A program made the position numbers and the translations under genes. The notes under the pieces were generated by a model. That model ran no database searches, was not told the DNA's origin, and saw only the letters and a program-made list of their open reading frames with translations. 64,000 nucleotides of DNA, from positions 496,001-560,000 of the forward strand of contig NZ_CP075682.1 of assembly GCF_018603435.1 (NCBI RefSeq), written 5' to 3'. The first letter of the stretch is position 1; each line of letters begins with the position of its first letter. Source of the DNA: Chryseobacterium sp. ZHDP1. Its GTDB lineage: Bacteria; Bacteroidota; Bacteroidia; Flavobacteriales; Weeksellaceae. This document shows positions 53,146 through 62,957 of this stretch, one piece after another.

Positions 53146-53759
53146 GAATAATAAAAAACATATTTAACCTGATCTTCATATCAATAGAAATTGGAATTCT
53201 GTTGATATGTCTTGCCAATGCATGGGTTTTTGCCCTTACGGACGGAAGAACCTATACTAAAATTTCAAAAATTCCTCCGAGGGAAGTTGCTTTAGTACTG
53301 GGAACTTCTCCTAAAATGAGATCGGGTTTATCCAATCCTTATTTTACAAAGAGAATGGATGCGGCTGCACTGCTTTATCATCACGGTAAAATCCGCAGAA
53401 TTCTTGTAAGTGGCGAGAAGAGTAAAGGATATGACGAACCTGCTGCAATGAAAAAATATCTTATTTATCAGGAAGGTGTTCCGGAGGAAATTATTATGGA
53501 AGATCCGAAAGGTTTTAACACCTATCAAAGTATTCTCCGCTGTAAAGATGTTTACAAAAAAGACAATGTAATTATTGTTTCTCAGGGATTTCATAATCTC
53601 CGGGCTCTGTTATTTGCCAGAAATAACAATATGAACGCACTGGGTTTTGATGCACAGGACGTTACCAAACCTGAAAGTTATTACAGAAATCAGTTCAGAG
53701 AAATTCTTGCGAGAACAGTTGCAGTGGTATATTTTGCTTTAGGAATTTCGCCGGATTAA
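53142..53759 (+). CDS. SanA/YdcF-like DUF218 membrane protein starting at TTG
   Basis: This 205 aa protein has one N-terminal membrane helix (IFISIEIGILLICLANAWVF) and the DUF218/ElyC-SanA domain: EVALVLGTSPKMRSG, HGKIRRILVSGEKSKGYDEP, GVPEEIIMEDPKGFNTYQSI and IIVSQGFHNLRALLFARNNN. The family is linked to envelope integrity and vancomycin sensitivity in E. coli (SanA), with unknown biochemistry. The only reasonable start is TTG at 53142, overlapping the reductase stop by TTGA; there is no ATG before the conserved region. The two genes are therefore coupled. Confidence 0.85.
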   Translation: MRIIKNIFNLIFISIEIGILLICLANAWVFALTDGRTYTKISKIPPREVALVLGTSPKMRSGLSNPYFTKRMDAAALLYHHGKIRRILVSGEKSKGYDEPAAMKKYLIYQEGVPEEIIMEDPKGFNTYQSILRCKDVYKKDNVIIVSQGFHNLRALLFARNNNMNALGFDAQDVTKPESYYRNQFREILARTVAVVYFALGISPD

Positions 53760-53767
53760 ATAAAAAA

Positions 53768-53801
53768 ACAGGCAGTATCATTTATTAGAGATACTACCTG
53801 T
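53768..53801. terminator. Terminator between sanA-like gene and tamL
   Basis: ACAGGCAGTATC (53768-53779) pairs with GATACTACCTGT (53790-53801) with one mismatch; A and T runs flank it so that both converging genes may end here. Confidence 0.75.
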
Positions 53802-53810
53802 TATACGTTT

Positions 53811-56408
53811 TTAGAATGGATATCCGAAAGCGATATTTAAAGTTGGTTTAAACGGCTGCAGGTGTTTTAGTCTCCATCGGTCGCCTTCAGGCTTGTTCGG
53901 TTCATATATTTTATAAGCGAGATCCAGTCTGAGTTTTATGTAAGCAATATTTACTCTTAAACCAAAACCGCTTCCTACACCTACCTGTCTGATGAATTTA
54001 TTGAATTTAAACTCATCTCCGTATCCGTTGTTATAATTTTTAAGACTCCAGATGTTACCGATGTCTGTGAAAATAGCACCTTCATACATATCATTAAAAG
54101 GCATCCTGAATTCTATATTTGTGGTCAGTTTTAAATTATCAGTCATATAAGTACGCACTCTTTCATCCACCTGAGAGTCTGCAGGTCCTAATCCTCCGAA
54201 AGGAACCCAAGCTCTGATGTCATTCGGTCCACCGTTGAAATAAGAACGGATTACCGGCATATTCGAAGAGTTTCCGTACGGAATTCCGACTCCGATAAAC
54301 TGACGAAGTGCTAAAGTATTGTTTCCGAATTTAAAATATTTTCTGAAATCAAAATCAAATTTCACAAACTGAGCATACGGAATATTGAAAATGGTTCTTT
54401 CCGGACTGGTAACAACACCTCCGTCACTTCTTTTCTGATTAAAAATACTGAAAATGTTTCCCGCTAATTCTATTTTTCCGTTAAAATAAAAAGCATTTGG
54501 ATAATCTTTTTTTCCTATCTCGTTATAAATGAAATTATAGATGAAAGAAGAAATTAATACATCCTGGGTCTGTCGGTCTTTATTTACCAAAGTTCCCACA
54601 AACGCTACGAATCGGTCAACTCCCTGTTGATCAAGTCCATTAAGGTAATCTGTATCTGCTATGATTTTCTGGGAAACCTGATCAATGGTAAGCAGTCCTG
54701 CTTTAAAATCGTTTGCTACAGAAGGTTTGTAAGCAAAATAATTGGCAAAGAACTCTTCGCGGATGGCATTGTCATTTACAAAATAATCATAATAAGCATC
54801 TTTATTTTTCGTTAAACTCAGCTGTGTATTAAACAGCGTAAGTCTGTGTGTTACTTTATCATTTACCGTTGCCAGATAATTAAGGCCAGTATTAAAGTTA
54901 AGTCTTCCCAAACCAATATTGCTCTGATCTGAAACTCCCAGAGTAATGGAAGAAGTTGGGCTGTATCTTTTGGGTATCAGTTTATAATAATTGAAAGGCA
55001 GCAATAATCTCGGGAAATTTAACGAAGCCTGTGCTGAGATTTCGTATGCCCAGATTCTGTTGTCTATATTTTTCGGGTTTACAATACGTCCGAAAGTTCC
55101 GGAAAGACTTGTGGTAAGGTTTTCCGCTCCGCCAAAAATATTTCTTGTCGTAAGATCAACAGAAGGAGAAATTCCAAAATTCAATACTTCAGAGTAATTT
55201 AAATCTGTTCCCACTTTCAGATCATATTTCGGAAGCGGTTTTAAGATGTAGGTTACATCTACAATACTGTCATTAGGGCTGGAAGTACCACCTCTTCTTA
55301 ATGAATCTCTGGCTTTCAGAATACTGAAATTATTCATCGCCAGAATATTTCTTTTGGTAAGATCCAATTTTTTCTGATCGTAAACCTGCTTATTTCCTAT
55401 GATAATAGCTCTCCAGATAGAACGGGAATCGTAGCTGTTATCTGTTTTATGAAAACGGATTCCTCTTAAGCTGTCTTTTCTTGTATTATTCGGGAAATCT
55501 TTTGCTTCATCTACAATAGCAACATCAATATTTCCGATGGTTGCCTGTTTGTATGGACTGTCCAGAGAATCTTTTCGGATTTCCAAAACCAGCGGAACCT
55601 GCTTTGTACTTTTAAGAGAATCTGCCACAAAACCTACCTCATCACCAAGACTGTTAAAACGGTAATATCCGTATTCCCGCATCACATCATTAATCCTGCT
55701 TACTTCCTTCTCTAAAATTGTCTGATCCAGAATCTGACCTTTTTTTACAAGAGTTTCACGGATTTTCTGCTGATAGATACTTTTAATATTAGGATCGGAA
55801 ATATTGTAATAATAATCCTTAATATAAGTTGGCTGATTATGCGTGATAAAATAATTAACCGCAGCTTTTTTGGCTGAAGAATCAAGCTCATGTTTAAATT
55901 TTACATCTGCATCCCAATAACCCCGGTACGTCATTCTTTTTTTAATAGATTCGGCACTCTTTGACGTTTTTGTCTGGTCGAGAATTACAGGAGCAGAACC
56001 CCAGTTGTGATAAAGTCTGTCGAAGAAAAGACTTTTGCCGACGCTGCTTTTCATATTGTATTTTATGAAAAGAGAATCTCTGAGTTTTTGATTTCTCAAT
56101 TCATTAGGATACGTCATGTACTCGTTAAGAAGCGTGTCGTATTTGGGATTGGCGGCATTGTAAAGCCAAAGGCTTAATGGCATGAAAAGAAGCTGCCTTT
56201 TATTAGGCTTCTGCTGAACATAATCTTTAAGCTCACCATCGAAAGATTCTTTTTTATCCTCAAACTGAAAATTATTCTTTACCAGCAGATATTCACCATC
56301 CGGAACTTTTTTGGTGGTACTACAAGCATAAAGGAGACCTACAAATGTTGCAAATGATATAATTTTATAATACTTTTGAGGAGAATTCTTATAATGCTTA
56401 CAGCTCAT
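53811..56408 (-). CDS. tamL: TamL-like BamA-family outer-membrane lipoprotein
   Basis: This 865 aa protein has a lipobox-bearing N-terminus (LLYACSTTKK), POTRA-like domains in the first ~350 residues (for example SLRGIRFHKTDNSYDSRSIW), and a C-terminal Omp85 barrel with RSYFNGGPNDIRAWVPFGGL (the R-F/G loop) and the closing RWRLKHLQPFKPTLNIAFGY segment. The lipoprotein BamA paralogue TamL replaces TamA in Bacteroidota and inserts outer-membrane proteins or links to TamB. TamB is not adjacent here. The start codon overlaps the divergent rRNA methyltransferase start by 15 bp. Confidence 0.88.
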   Translation of the reverse strand: MSCKHYKNSPQKYYKIISFATFVGLLYACSTTKKVPDGEYLLVKNNFQFEDKKESFDGELKDYVQQKPNKRQLLFMPLSLWLYNAANPKYDTLLNEYMTYPNELRNQKLRDSLFIKYNMKSSVGKSLFFDRLYHNWGSAPVILDQTKTSKSAESIKKRMTYRGYWDADVKFKHELDSSAKKAAVNYFITHNQPTYIKDYYYNISDPNIKSIYQQKIRETLVKKGQILDQTILEKEVSRINDVMREYGYYRFNSLGDEVGFVADSLKSTKQVPLVLEIRKDSLDSPYKQATIGNIDVAIVDEAKDFPNNTRKDSLRGIRFHKTDNSYDSRSIWRAIIIGNKQVYDQKKLDLTKRNILAMNNFSILKARDSLRRGGTSSPNDSIVDVTYILKPLPKYDLKVGTDLNYSEVLNFGISPSVDLTTRNIFGGAENLTTSLSGTFGRIVNPKNIDNRIWAYEISAQASLNFPRLLLPFNYYKLIPKRYSPTSSITLGVSDQSNIGLGRLNFNTGLNYLATVNDKVTHRLTLFNTQLSLTKNKDAYYDYFVNDNAIREEFFANYFAYKPSVANDFKAGLLTIDQVSQKIIADTDYLNGLDQQGVDRFVAFVGTLVNKDRQTQDVLISSFIYNFIYNEIGKKDYPNAFYFNGKIELAGNIFSIFNQKRSDGGVVTSPERTIFNIPYAQFVKFDFDFRKYFKFGNNTLALRQFIGVGIPYGNSSNMPVIRSYFNGGPNDIRAWVPFGGLGPADSQVDERVRTYMTDNLKLTTNIEFRMPFNDMYEGAIFTDIGNIWSLKNYNNGYGDEFKFNKFIRQVGVGSGFGLRVNIAYIKLRLDLAYKIYEPNKPEGDRWRLKHLQPFKPTLNIAFGYPF

Positions 56409-57125
56409 ACAATAAAAATTTTACAGTCTTTAGATAAAAAGAAGTTCAGGCAAAAATACAATTTGTTTTTGGTTGAAGGTAATAAAATCATCCGTGAACT
56501 TCCTGATTCCAGATTTAAAATTAAAGAAATATTTTCTACGGATCCGCAAAAATTAGACCGTATGGAAGCTCCGGTAACTCATATCTCTGAAAATGAGTTG
56601 AAAAAAATCAGTTTTCTGCAAAATCCAAAAGATTCTGTGGCGGTCTGTTATCTTAATCCGGAACAAAAAACGGAGGATAGAAATCTTCAGCTTGTTTTGG
56701 ACGGTATTCAGGATCCCGGAAATCTGGGAACGATGATCCGTCTTGCAGACTGGTTTGGAATAGAGCAGATTATCTGCAGTGAAGACACTGTAGATTTTTA
56801 CAATCCAAAAGTTATAATGGCAAGTATGGGTTCTTTTACGAGGGTAAATATAATCTATACAAATCTGACTGAATATTTATCCGAAACAGAAAATATCAAT
56901 ATCGGAACCGATATGGACGGTGAAAATATCTATGCTTTCGAAAGACCTGAAAAAATGAATTTAATTTTAGGAAATGAAGGCAATGGAATGCGTCCGGAAA
57001 CGGAAAAACTGCTTCATAAAAGTGTCATGATCCCGAGATTTGGAAAATCGCAGTCTACAGAAAGTCTTAATGTTTCAATGGCTGCAGGGATTATTCTGGG
57101 GCAGCTTTTCAGAATGGGAGAGTAA
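56394..57125 (+). CDS. TrmH/SpoU-family RNA 2'-O-methyltransferase
   Basis: From the ATG at 56394 the product is 243 aa. The N-terminal substrate-binding domain (KKFRQKYNLFLVEGNKIIRE) is followed by the SPOUT knot with motif 1 LVLDGIQDPGNLGTMIRLAD, motif 2 LILGNEGNGMRPE and motif 3 IPRFGKSQSTESLNVSMAAG. It methylates 2'-OH of tRNA or rRNA using S-adenosylmethionine; the target base is unknown. Its 5' end overlaps the start of tamL by 15 bp on the opposite strand, so the two promoters must lie within each other's coding sequence. Confidence 0.9.
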   Translation: MLTAHTIKILQSLDKKKFRQKYNLFLVEGNKIIRELPDSRFKIKEIFSTDPQKLDRMEAPVTHISENELKKISFLQNPKDSVAVCYLNPEQKTEDRNLQLVLDGIQDPGNLGTMIRLADWFGIEQIICSEDTVDFYNPKVIMASMGSFTRVNIIYTNLTEYLSETENINIGTDMDGENIYAFERPEKMNLILGNEGNGMRPETEKLLHKSVMIPRFGKSQSTESLNVSMAAGIILGQLFRMGE

Positions 57126-57216
57126 GTTTGAGTAATAGAGTTTTAGAGTGGGAGTGTTTGAGTTTTTATAACCCTTAAAAAATCTCTGACTCTAAAACTC
57201 TAAAACCCGCAAACTT
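57124..57216. repeat. Long inverted repeat between convergent genes
   Basis: AGAGTTTTAGAGT (57137-57149) pairs perfectly with ACTCTAAAACTCT (57189-57201), with an outer AAGTTTG/CAAACTT pair (57124-57130 and 57210-57216). It could serve as a two-way terminator for the methyltransferase and the next minus-strand operon. Confidence 0.65.
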
Positions 57217-57713
57217 TAGATAAGCTGTTCCATGCTGGAAACACTTTTATTTTTCTGATAGGTTTCAAGTTTCTTTCGTACAAATCTTAAAGCGGCGGGA
57301 GCAAGATAAATCATGGCTGCGCCGATTAATTTCTTTTTCCAGTTTGAACTTTTAAAGTTTTTTCTGGCATAATTTCCGACAAGTGTGGTTACCGCAAGAT
57401 TAATCATAATATCAGCAGCATCTCCTTTAAATGCGGAATTTGCAATTCCCATTGCTGTATTTTTATTGATTAAGGCTCCTTTAATTTCCGAAGTAATCTG
57501 TTTGGCGATAACATCTTTTCGTAGAACTACCTTTTCGTCGCCGTCTTCATCTATTTTTTCCTGCAGGTACTGATCTGTTAAACCATTGGTAAAAGCACTC
57601 AGACTTTCCTTTGTATTTTTGAAGGTTAAGAGATCTTCCAGACCGTCTATTTCCTGCTTCAGCAGCTTTTTCTTTCTTCTCAGTTCCTCTAAGCTTTCAT
57701 ACTTTCTGCTCAT
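57216..57713 (-). CDS. Hypothetical protein, last gene of a YtxH/holin-like trio
   Basis: This 165 aa protein has an N-terminal coiled coil (ESLEELRRKKKLLKQEIDGL) and, near the C-terminus, a hydrophobic stretch (LIGAAMIYLAPAALRFV). No domain is recognised. It starts 3 bp after the holin-like gene stop and follows the YtxH gene, a trio common in Flavobacteriia and often stress-induced. Its role is unknown. Confidence 0.75.
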   Translation of the reverse strand: MSRKYESLEELRRKKKLLKQEIDGLEDLLTFKNTKESLSAFTNGLTDQYLQEKIDEDGDEKVVLRKDVIAKQITSEIKGALINKNTAMGIANSAFKGDAADIMINLAVTTLVGNYARKNFKSSNWKKKLIGAAMIYLAPAALRFVRKKLETYQKNKSVSSMEQLI

Positions 57714-57716
57714 AGT

Positions 57717-58025
57717 TTAATGATTTAAAAATTTAATTACCTGATCTGCCACATAATTTACGATTTTCTTTTTAAACATCACAATAAGAATCATGGTTAA
57801 AAGATAAAAAGCGGCAACAATGAGAAATCCGTAAGACTGATCGCCCAATGCTTTACCGATAAGAAAGGCAATTCCGAAGTTGAACAGAATGATGAAAAAA
57901 CCAAAAGCGACCAGTAAAACCACAAAATAAGTGATCATTCCTGCAGAAAGAGAGGATTTTTCGGTGGCTTCAATTTTCAGGAGATCGATCCTTTTGGAAG
58001 CGTATTCTTTAATAGTTTCAATCAT
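57717..58025 (-). CDS. Phage-holin-like (holin_3_6) small membrane protein
   Basis: This 102 aa protein begins with a conserved amphipathic helix (IKEYASKRIDLLKIEATEKS) and has two transmembrane helices, with ALGDQSYGFLIVAAFYLL between, the pattern of Phage_holin_3_6/actinobacterial holin-X proteins. In non-phage contexts the family is assumed to be a membrane stress protein; there is no prophage here. It is the middle gene of the trio. Confidence 0.8.
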   Translation of the reverse strand: MIETIKEYASKRIDLLKIEATEKSSLSAGMITYFVVLLVAFGFFIILFNFGIAFLIGKALGDQSYGFLIVAAFYLLTMILIVMFKKKIVNYVADQVIKFLNH

Positions 58026-58105
58026 TGTTTTTCTTTAAAGTTACAAAAAAAGGAACTTTCGTTTATAAAGTTCCTTCTCATAATTTACCTAAAAAATAAA
58101 CTATA

Positions 58106-58453
58106 TTATTGTTTTAGATCATTCAGTTCAGATTCTACATTTTTTACTACGTCTGCAGTTTTAGAAACGATCTGATCTTTGTATTTATCGTACCCGTCTT
58201 TCACAGTATTGGCAACGCTGTTTGCTGTTTCTTTAAAAGTAGAAGAAATATTGCTGTACTGATCTTTTACTTTTTCGGAAACTTCACCATATTTATTTTT
58301 AGCCTGATCTTTAAGATCTTCAGCTTTAGTTTTAATTTTCTTTCTGGTTTCTTTACCTTCTTCCGGAGCATAAAGCATTCCTAAGATAACACCCGCCGCA
58401 GCACCTGCAAGAAGTCCTGCCAAAATACCCGCTGTATTGTTTTTTTTAGACAT
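58106..58453 (-). CDS. YtxH-domain general-stress-like protein
   Basis: This 115 aa protein has a membrane helix (GILAGLLAGAAAGVILGMLY) followed by APEEGKETRKKIKTKAEDLK, the YtxH signature, and a long amphipathic helix rich in Lys, Asp and Glu, reminiscent of LEA or apolipoprotein helices. In Bacillus YtxH is a general-stress protein; here it heads the trio with the holin-like and unknown protein genes. Confidence 0.88.
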   Translation of the reverse strand: MSKKNNTAGILAGLLAGAAAGVILGMLYAPEEGKETRKKIKTKAEDLKDQAKNKYGEVSEKVKDQYSNISSTFKETANSVANTVKDGYDKYKDQIVSKTADVVKNVESELNDLKQ

Positions 58454-58548
58454 TTTCGTTTTTTTTAATAGTTAATAATATTAGCTTTTTACTTGTATTG
58501 AAATGTACAATTAACATACCAAAGGAGAAAGACTTCTATTAAAAAATG

Positions 58549-59223
58549 TTAAATCTTTCTGATGTGAGATAAAATCTCATCAATGGTTTCTTTCTTAGAA
58601 ATCGTTGTATTGTCAATAATAATAGCATCTTCTGCCTGCTTTAGTGGGGCGATTTTCCGCTCGCTGTCTATTCTGTCGCGTTCTATAAGATTTTCTTTCA
58701 CCTGCTGTTCATTCGCCTCGATTCCTAAAGAAAGCAGTTCCAGATAACGCCTTCTGGTTCTTTCATCAATACTTGCGGTAAGAAAAAATTTATAGTCTGC
58801 ATTTGGCAGAACTACTGTCCCGATGTCACGTCCGTCCATAATAATGCCTCCTTTTTCTGCCAGATTGCGCTGAGACTGCAGGAGAAAATCTCTCACTTCT
58901 TTCTGTTTGGCAACGAAACTTACATTCTCCGAAACTTCGGTAGTCCGTATCGCTTTTGAAATATCAATATGATTAAGGAAAAGAACCAGTTCTCCATCAA
59001 TATTTTTAAATTCAAGTTCCACCTGATCCAGAGAAGAGAATAATTTCTCAAGATCAATGGTTCCGCTGTCATTTAAACAATTCTGAAGAGCAAACCATGT
59101 TACTCCTCTGTAAAGCGCACCTGTATCGAGATGAATAAGTCCCAGCTTTGCAGCAATGACTTTAGAAATTGAACTTTTTCCGGTAGATGAGTAGCCGTCG
59201 ATAGCTATTACAGGTTTTTTCAT
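58549..59223 (-). CDS. cmk: Cytidylate kinase
   Basis: This 224 aa P-loop kinase phosphorylates CMP and dCMP. The P-loop is IAIDGYSSTGKSSISKVIA, the CMP-site LIHLDTGALYRGVTWFAL with its Asp/Arg, then MDGRDIGTVVLPNADYKFFL and TRRRYLELLSLG, typical of Cmk. Gene order porQ-cmk on the minus strand is common in Flavobacteriia. A terminator lies between them, so cmk likely has its own promoter. Confidence 0.95.
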   Translation of the reverse strand: MKKPVIAIDGYSSTGKSSISKVIAAKLGLIHLDTGALYRGVTWFALQNCLNDSGTIDLEKLFSSLDQVELEFKNIDGELVLFLNHIDISKAIRTTEVSENVSFVAKQKEVRDFLLQSQRNLAEKGGIIMDGRDIGTVVLPNADYKFFLTASIDERTRRRYLELLSLGIEANEQQVKENLIERDRIDSERKIAPLKQAEDAIIIDNTTISKKETIDEILSHIRKI

Positions 59224-59249
59224 TCTGCAAATTTCAAGATTTTTTCTTA

Positions 59250-59290
59250 AAAATCAAGAAACCTCAGGAGATTTTCTTGAGGTTTCTGAT
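59250..59290 (-). terminator. Terminator after porQ
   Basis: GAAACCTCA (59258-59266) pairs perfectly with TGAGGTTTC (59278-59286), and the minus-strand continuation is T-rich. Confidence 0.75.
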
Positions 59291-59319
59291 ATTTATTTTG
59301 TTTTGAAAATGATTAACAA

Positions 59320-60312
59320 TTAGTATCCTGCGTGACTTGTAAGATCGATAGAAACTCCTATCTGGTTGACATTCGCAGAATTATGATACCTTACGTGTGC
59401 GTAATCCACACGGAATCTGGCAATTTTAATCCCGAATCCGGCAGAAAGTCCTGAAAAATTTCTCTGGTCTGCAACGGCTAGTTCATTCCCTCTCTTCACA
59501 TTATATCCTAGTCTGATGTTGAATCCTTTTTCCGGAAACAATTCTGCTCCTATAGAGAAGTGATCGGCGATTTTTCTGCCTGTATTTACTTCCTGTCCGT
59601 TAACGTTATACTGGGAAGAAATATTAAACTCCTGTAAATCATGCGCCGTAATGGTAACAGCCAAAGGAATTACTTTTAAAATTCTTGTATATCCCAAATC
59701 TACACGGAATGGCAGGTTTTCCCTTGTTCCGTTGAAAGAATTGAACTGATATCCAAAATTTCTGAAAACAACAGAAGCTGTTTCTTTATTTTTTTTGTTG
59801 TGGTAGGTAATTCCTGCATTTCCTGAAATGGCAGAAGAAGTATAGGTATCAATTTTAGAAGTAATGAAATTCAATCCACCTCCAATCGTCCAGTCTTCTT
59901 CAAACTGATAGGCGTATCCTGCTCCGATGGCAACGTCCGAAGCTTTGAAAGTTCCGTTCTCGAAACCGCTGTCGTCTGTTCGCGGAATATCCCCATAGCT
60001 CATATATCTCGCATTGATGGTTGCCATGTGACCGTTATCAAAGTCTTTTGCATAGGCAATTGTTCCGTATTTGGAATCTGCAAGATAAGCCGTTGCGTTT
60101 ACAGACAGTTGGTTGTCGGAATCTTTATTCAGTAATGAGGGGTTTGCAATAGCAAAGGAAACATCACGATCTCTCACAGAAATTGCATCTCCTCCCAAAG
60201 CAGCCTGTCTCGCTGAAACAGGAATATTTAAGAATGGATAAACGTTTGTTCCTGTTTGTGCATAAGAAACAATTCCTGACAGAAATAATGAAAAAATAAC
60301 AATTTTCTTCAA
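59320..60312 (-). CDS. porQ: PorQ, type IX secretion outer-membrane protein, TTG start
   Basis: This 330 aa protein has a signal peptide (MKKIVIFSLFLSGIVSYAQ) and a FadL-like beta-barrel: LNIPVSARQAALGGDAIS (PorV/PorQ N-terminal signature), DVSFAIANPSLL, AIGAGYAYQFEEDWTIGGGL and RLGYNVKRGNELAV. PorQ acts with PorZ, PorU and PorV in the T9SS attachment complex that processes C-terminal-domain proteins such as the S8 protease of this window. The start codon is TTG (60312): the preceding codons reach a stop and no ATG is available before the signal peptide. Confidence 0.92.
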   Translation of the reverse strand: MKKIVIFSLFLSGIVSYAQTGTNVYPFLNIPVSARQAALGGDAISVRDRDVSFAIANPSLLNKDSDNQLSVNATAYLADSKYGTIAYAKDFDNGHMATINARYMSYGDIPRTDDSGFENGTFKASDVAIGAGYAYQFEEDWTIGGGLNFITSKIDTYTSSAISGNAGITYHNKKNKETASVVFRNFGYQFNSFNGTRENLPFRVDLGYTRILKVIPLAVTITAHDLQEFNISSQYNVNGQEVNTGRKIADHFSIGAELFPEKGFNIRLGYNVKRGNELAVADQRNFSGLSAGFGIKIARFRVDYAHVRYHNSANVNQIGVSIDLTSHAGY

Positions 60313-60512
60313 CTCAGTTTATTAGTAATGCAAAAATAATCCTTTTTCGTACTTTTCAAAATATTTCTCACATTATTTATATTTAAATATTTAAGTTTTG
60401 TGAAAATCGAAGACTTATTGAACGGATCAGGTAAGTTCCAAGGTATTACAAACCGCTTCCTGCATAAGATTTAAAAATTTAATGCAGAAGTAAAAATCAA
60501 CCCCATTAATGA

Positions 60513-61283
<771 letters not shown>

Positions 61284-61429
61284 GAAATTAAGAGCTAAGT
61301 AAAAAGTAAAATGAGCCAAGTAGAGTAGAGGTGATAGAGTTTGTAAAGTAGATAGGCTTTTTACTTTTAACCTGTTTCTTTTAACTTGAATCTTCAATAA
61401 ATGTGTAACTATCAAATTTTTATTATATA

Positions 61430-61984
61430 ATGGAAGAATTAGATCTTATAGTAGAGTCTGTACAGCAGGACATGGAAGCAGCTATTAAGCACCTGGATCA
61501 TGCATTTCAGAGAATCAGAGCGGGACGTGCGTCTACAACAATGGTTCAGGATGTTATGGTGGAATATTACGGAGCATTAACTCCGATTAATCAGGTTGCC
61601 AATGTTTCTATTCCCGATGCAATGACGATTTCTATTCAACCTTGGGACGCAAAAGCCATTAATGATATTGAAAAAGCGATCATCAATTCCAATTTAGGTT
61701 TTGCCCCTTCTAATAACGGGATCAACATTATCCTTAATGTGCCGCCTTTAACGGAAGAAAGAAGACGTGAACTGGCAAAACAGGCTAAGTCTGAAACAGA
61801 AGACACGAAAGTAGTTGTAAGAAACGCAAGACAAAACGGTCTGAAAGAGCTTAAAAGACTGGAAGGAGTTTCTGAAGACATCATTAAAGGTATTGAAGCA
61901 GATATTCAGACGCTTACCGACAAATATGTAAAAGCTTGCGATGAGCATCTTAAAGTAAAAGAAGCTGAAATTATGAAAGTATAA
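61430..61984 (+). CDS. frr: Ribosome recycling factor
   Basis: The 184 aa protein is the standard size for RRF, which with EF-G splits post-termination ribosomes. Conserved stretches: HLDHAFQRIRAGRASTTMVQ, YGALTPINQVANVSIPDAMT, IQPWDAKAINDIEKAI and ERRRELAKQAKSETEDTKVV. A terminator follows. Confidence 0.97.
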   Translation: MEELDLIVESVQQDMEAAIKHLDHAFQRIRAGRASTTMVQDVMVEYYGALTPINQVANVSIPDAMTISIQPWDAKAINDIEKAIINSNLGFAPSNNGINIILNVPPLTEERRRELAKQAKSETEDTKVVVRNARQNGLKELKRLEGVSEDIIKGIEADIQTLTDKYVKACDEHLKVKEAEIMKV

Positions 61985-62005
61985 TTTTCGGCTCCTGAAA
62001 ATATA

Positions 62006-62040
62006 AAAAGCGGTTTCATTTTGAAGCCGCTTTTGTTTTG
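62006..62040 (+). terminator. Terminator after frr
   Basis: AAAAGCGGTTTC (62006-62017) pairs with GAAGCCGCTTTT (62023-62034), with one G-T pair, followed by GTTTTG. Confidence 0.88.
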
Positions 62041-62048
62041 GGTAGAGT

Positions 62049-62687
62049 TTAAAGACAATTAATTTTTCCTTTTCTGTCTTTATTTTTAAGGATTAAATTA
62101 TAGTTTTTCATCAGATCGGAAATTTTGCATTTTGTTTCTTTATTCGGAACCGAATCAGGATTTTTATTATTTCCTTTTGAGCGAATCGTATAATTTTTTT
62201 CTAGGCACTGAATGGCTTTATCGTTTAAAACATAGATTCTTTTTTCATTGATATCATCTTTTGTTTCCGGTTTTTCCGGTGTTCCTCCTTCATCAAAATT
62301 CCATGCTGTTTCCTCCTTAAAGATGAAAAATACTTTGTTGTTTTTTACATAATATTTTGTGGATGAAGAGAAGTGACTGTGTTCTGCATAAAAATCTTTA
62401 ACCATTCTGAGATCTTTATTCTCATAATACAAGACAACTTCACCTTCCTTTTCATCGCAGTTGTATGTGAATTTCGTTGAATCCAGTTGTTTCGCAGACA
62501 AAAGATTATTTACGGCTGCATATTCTTTCTTTATATCTTCAATTGAGGTAATGGAATCATTTGGTTTTTCCGAAGATTTATTTATCGTTACATTATCAGT
62601 GCCTGAATTATTTTGAATCGTTTCTGCATTCTCTTTCTTACAGGAAACAATAGCAAGAAAACTTAAAGTCAAAAGAAGTATTTTCAT
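62049..62687 (-). CDS. Lipoprotein of unknown function
   Basis: This 212 aa protein has a lipoprotein signal (LSFLAIVSCKKEN, Cys16), a Ser/Asn/Lys-rich linker and a globular part with segments FTYNCDEKEGEVVLYYENKD and SHFSSSTKYYVKNNKVFFIF that suggest a beta-sheet fold. Cysteines are few. No family is recognised. Convergent with frr. Confidence 0.65.
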   Translation of the reverse strand: MKILLLTLSFLAIVSCKKENAETIQNNSGTDNVTINKSSEKPNDSITSIEDIKKEYAAVNNLLSAKQLDSTKFTYNCDEKEGEVVLYYENKDLRMVKDFYAEHSHFSSSTKYYVKNNKVFFIFKEETAWNFDEGGTPEKPETKDDINEKRIYVLNDKAIQCLEKNYTIRSKGNNKNPDSVPNKETKCKISDLMKNYNLILKNKDRKGKINCL

Positions 62688-62756
62688 AAAAATGATTTTG
62701 TTTACTCATACTGCAAAAAATATGCGCAAAACTTATTTAAGGTTAATAGCTGTAAC

Positions 62757-62850
62757 CATTGCAAAGGCACGAATATTTTTATCTAAAATAAAATTAAGCA
62801 TCATCCTTATTGAAAATCTTTGATTTTCTTGCGCCTTATAGATTTGAAAC
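62757..62850. repeat. Partial inverted copy of the CGCAAAGGCGCAAAG repeat
   Basis: On the minus strand: AAGGCGCAAGAAAATCAAAG, ATTTTCA, then a degenerate ...GCTTAATTTT block. The first 27 bases are identical to the corresponding part of repeat copy 2 (50311-50336). It lies in the gap between the two unknown secreted-protein genes, without an inserted gene. Confidence 0.7.
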
Positions 62851-62904
62851 TAATAAAGATTTACATCTTCGTTTTCCGACAGGAATATTTTATTAAAACT
62901 TGCA

Positions 62905-62938
62905 AATAAAAAAAGCAGCTCCAAAATGAAACTGCTGT
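62905..62938 (-). terminator. Terminator after the 62958 gene
   Basis: AGCAGCTCC (62914-62922) pairs with GAAACTGCT (62928-62936) partly through G-U pairs; the minus-strand continuation is TTTTTTTATTT. Confidence 0.7.
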
Positions 62939-62957
62939 AAAAAATATTTTAAATTGA

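Noticed and set aside
57717..58025. Prophage remnant suggested by the holin-like protein
   Set aside because: No phage structural, integrase or lysis genes nearby; the YtxH/holin-like/unknown trio is a common chromosomal set.
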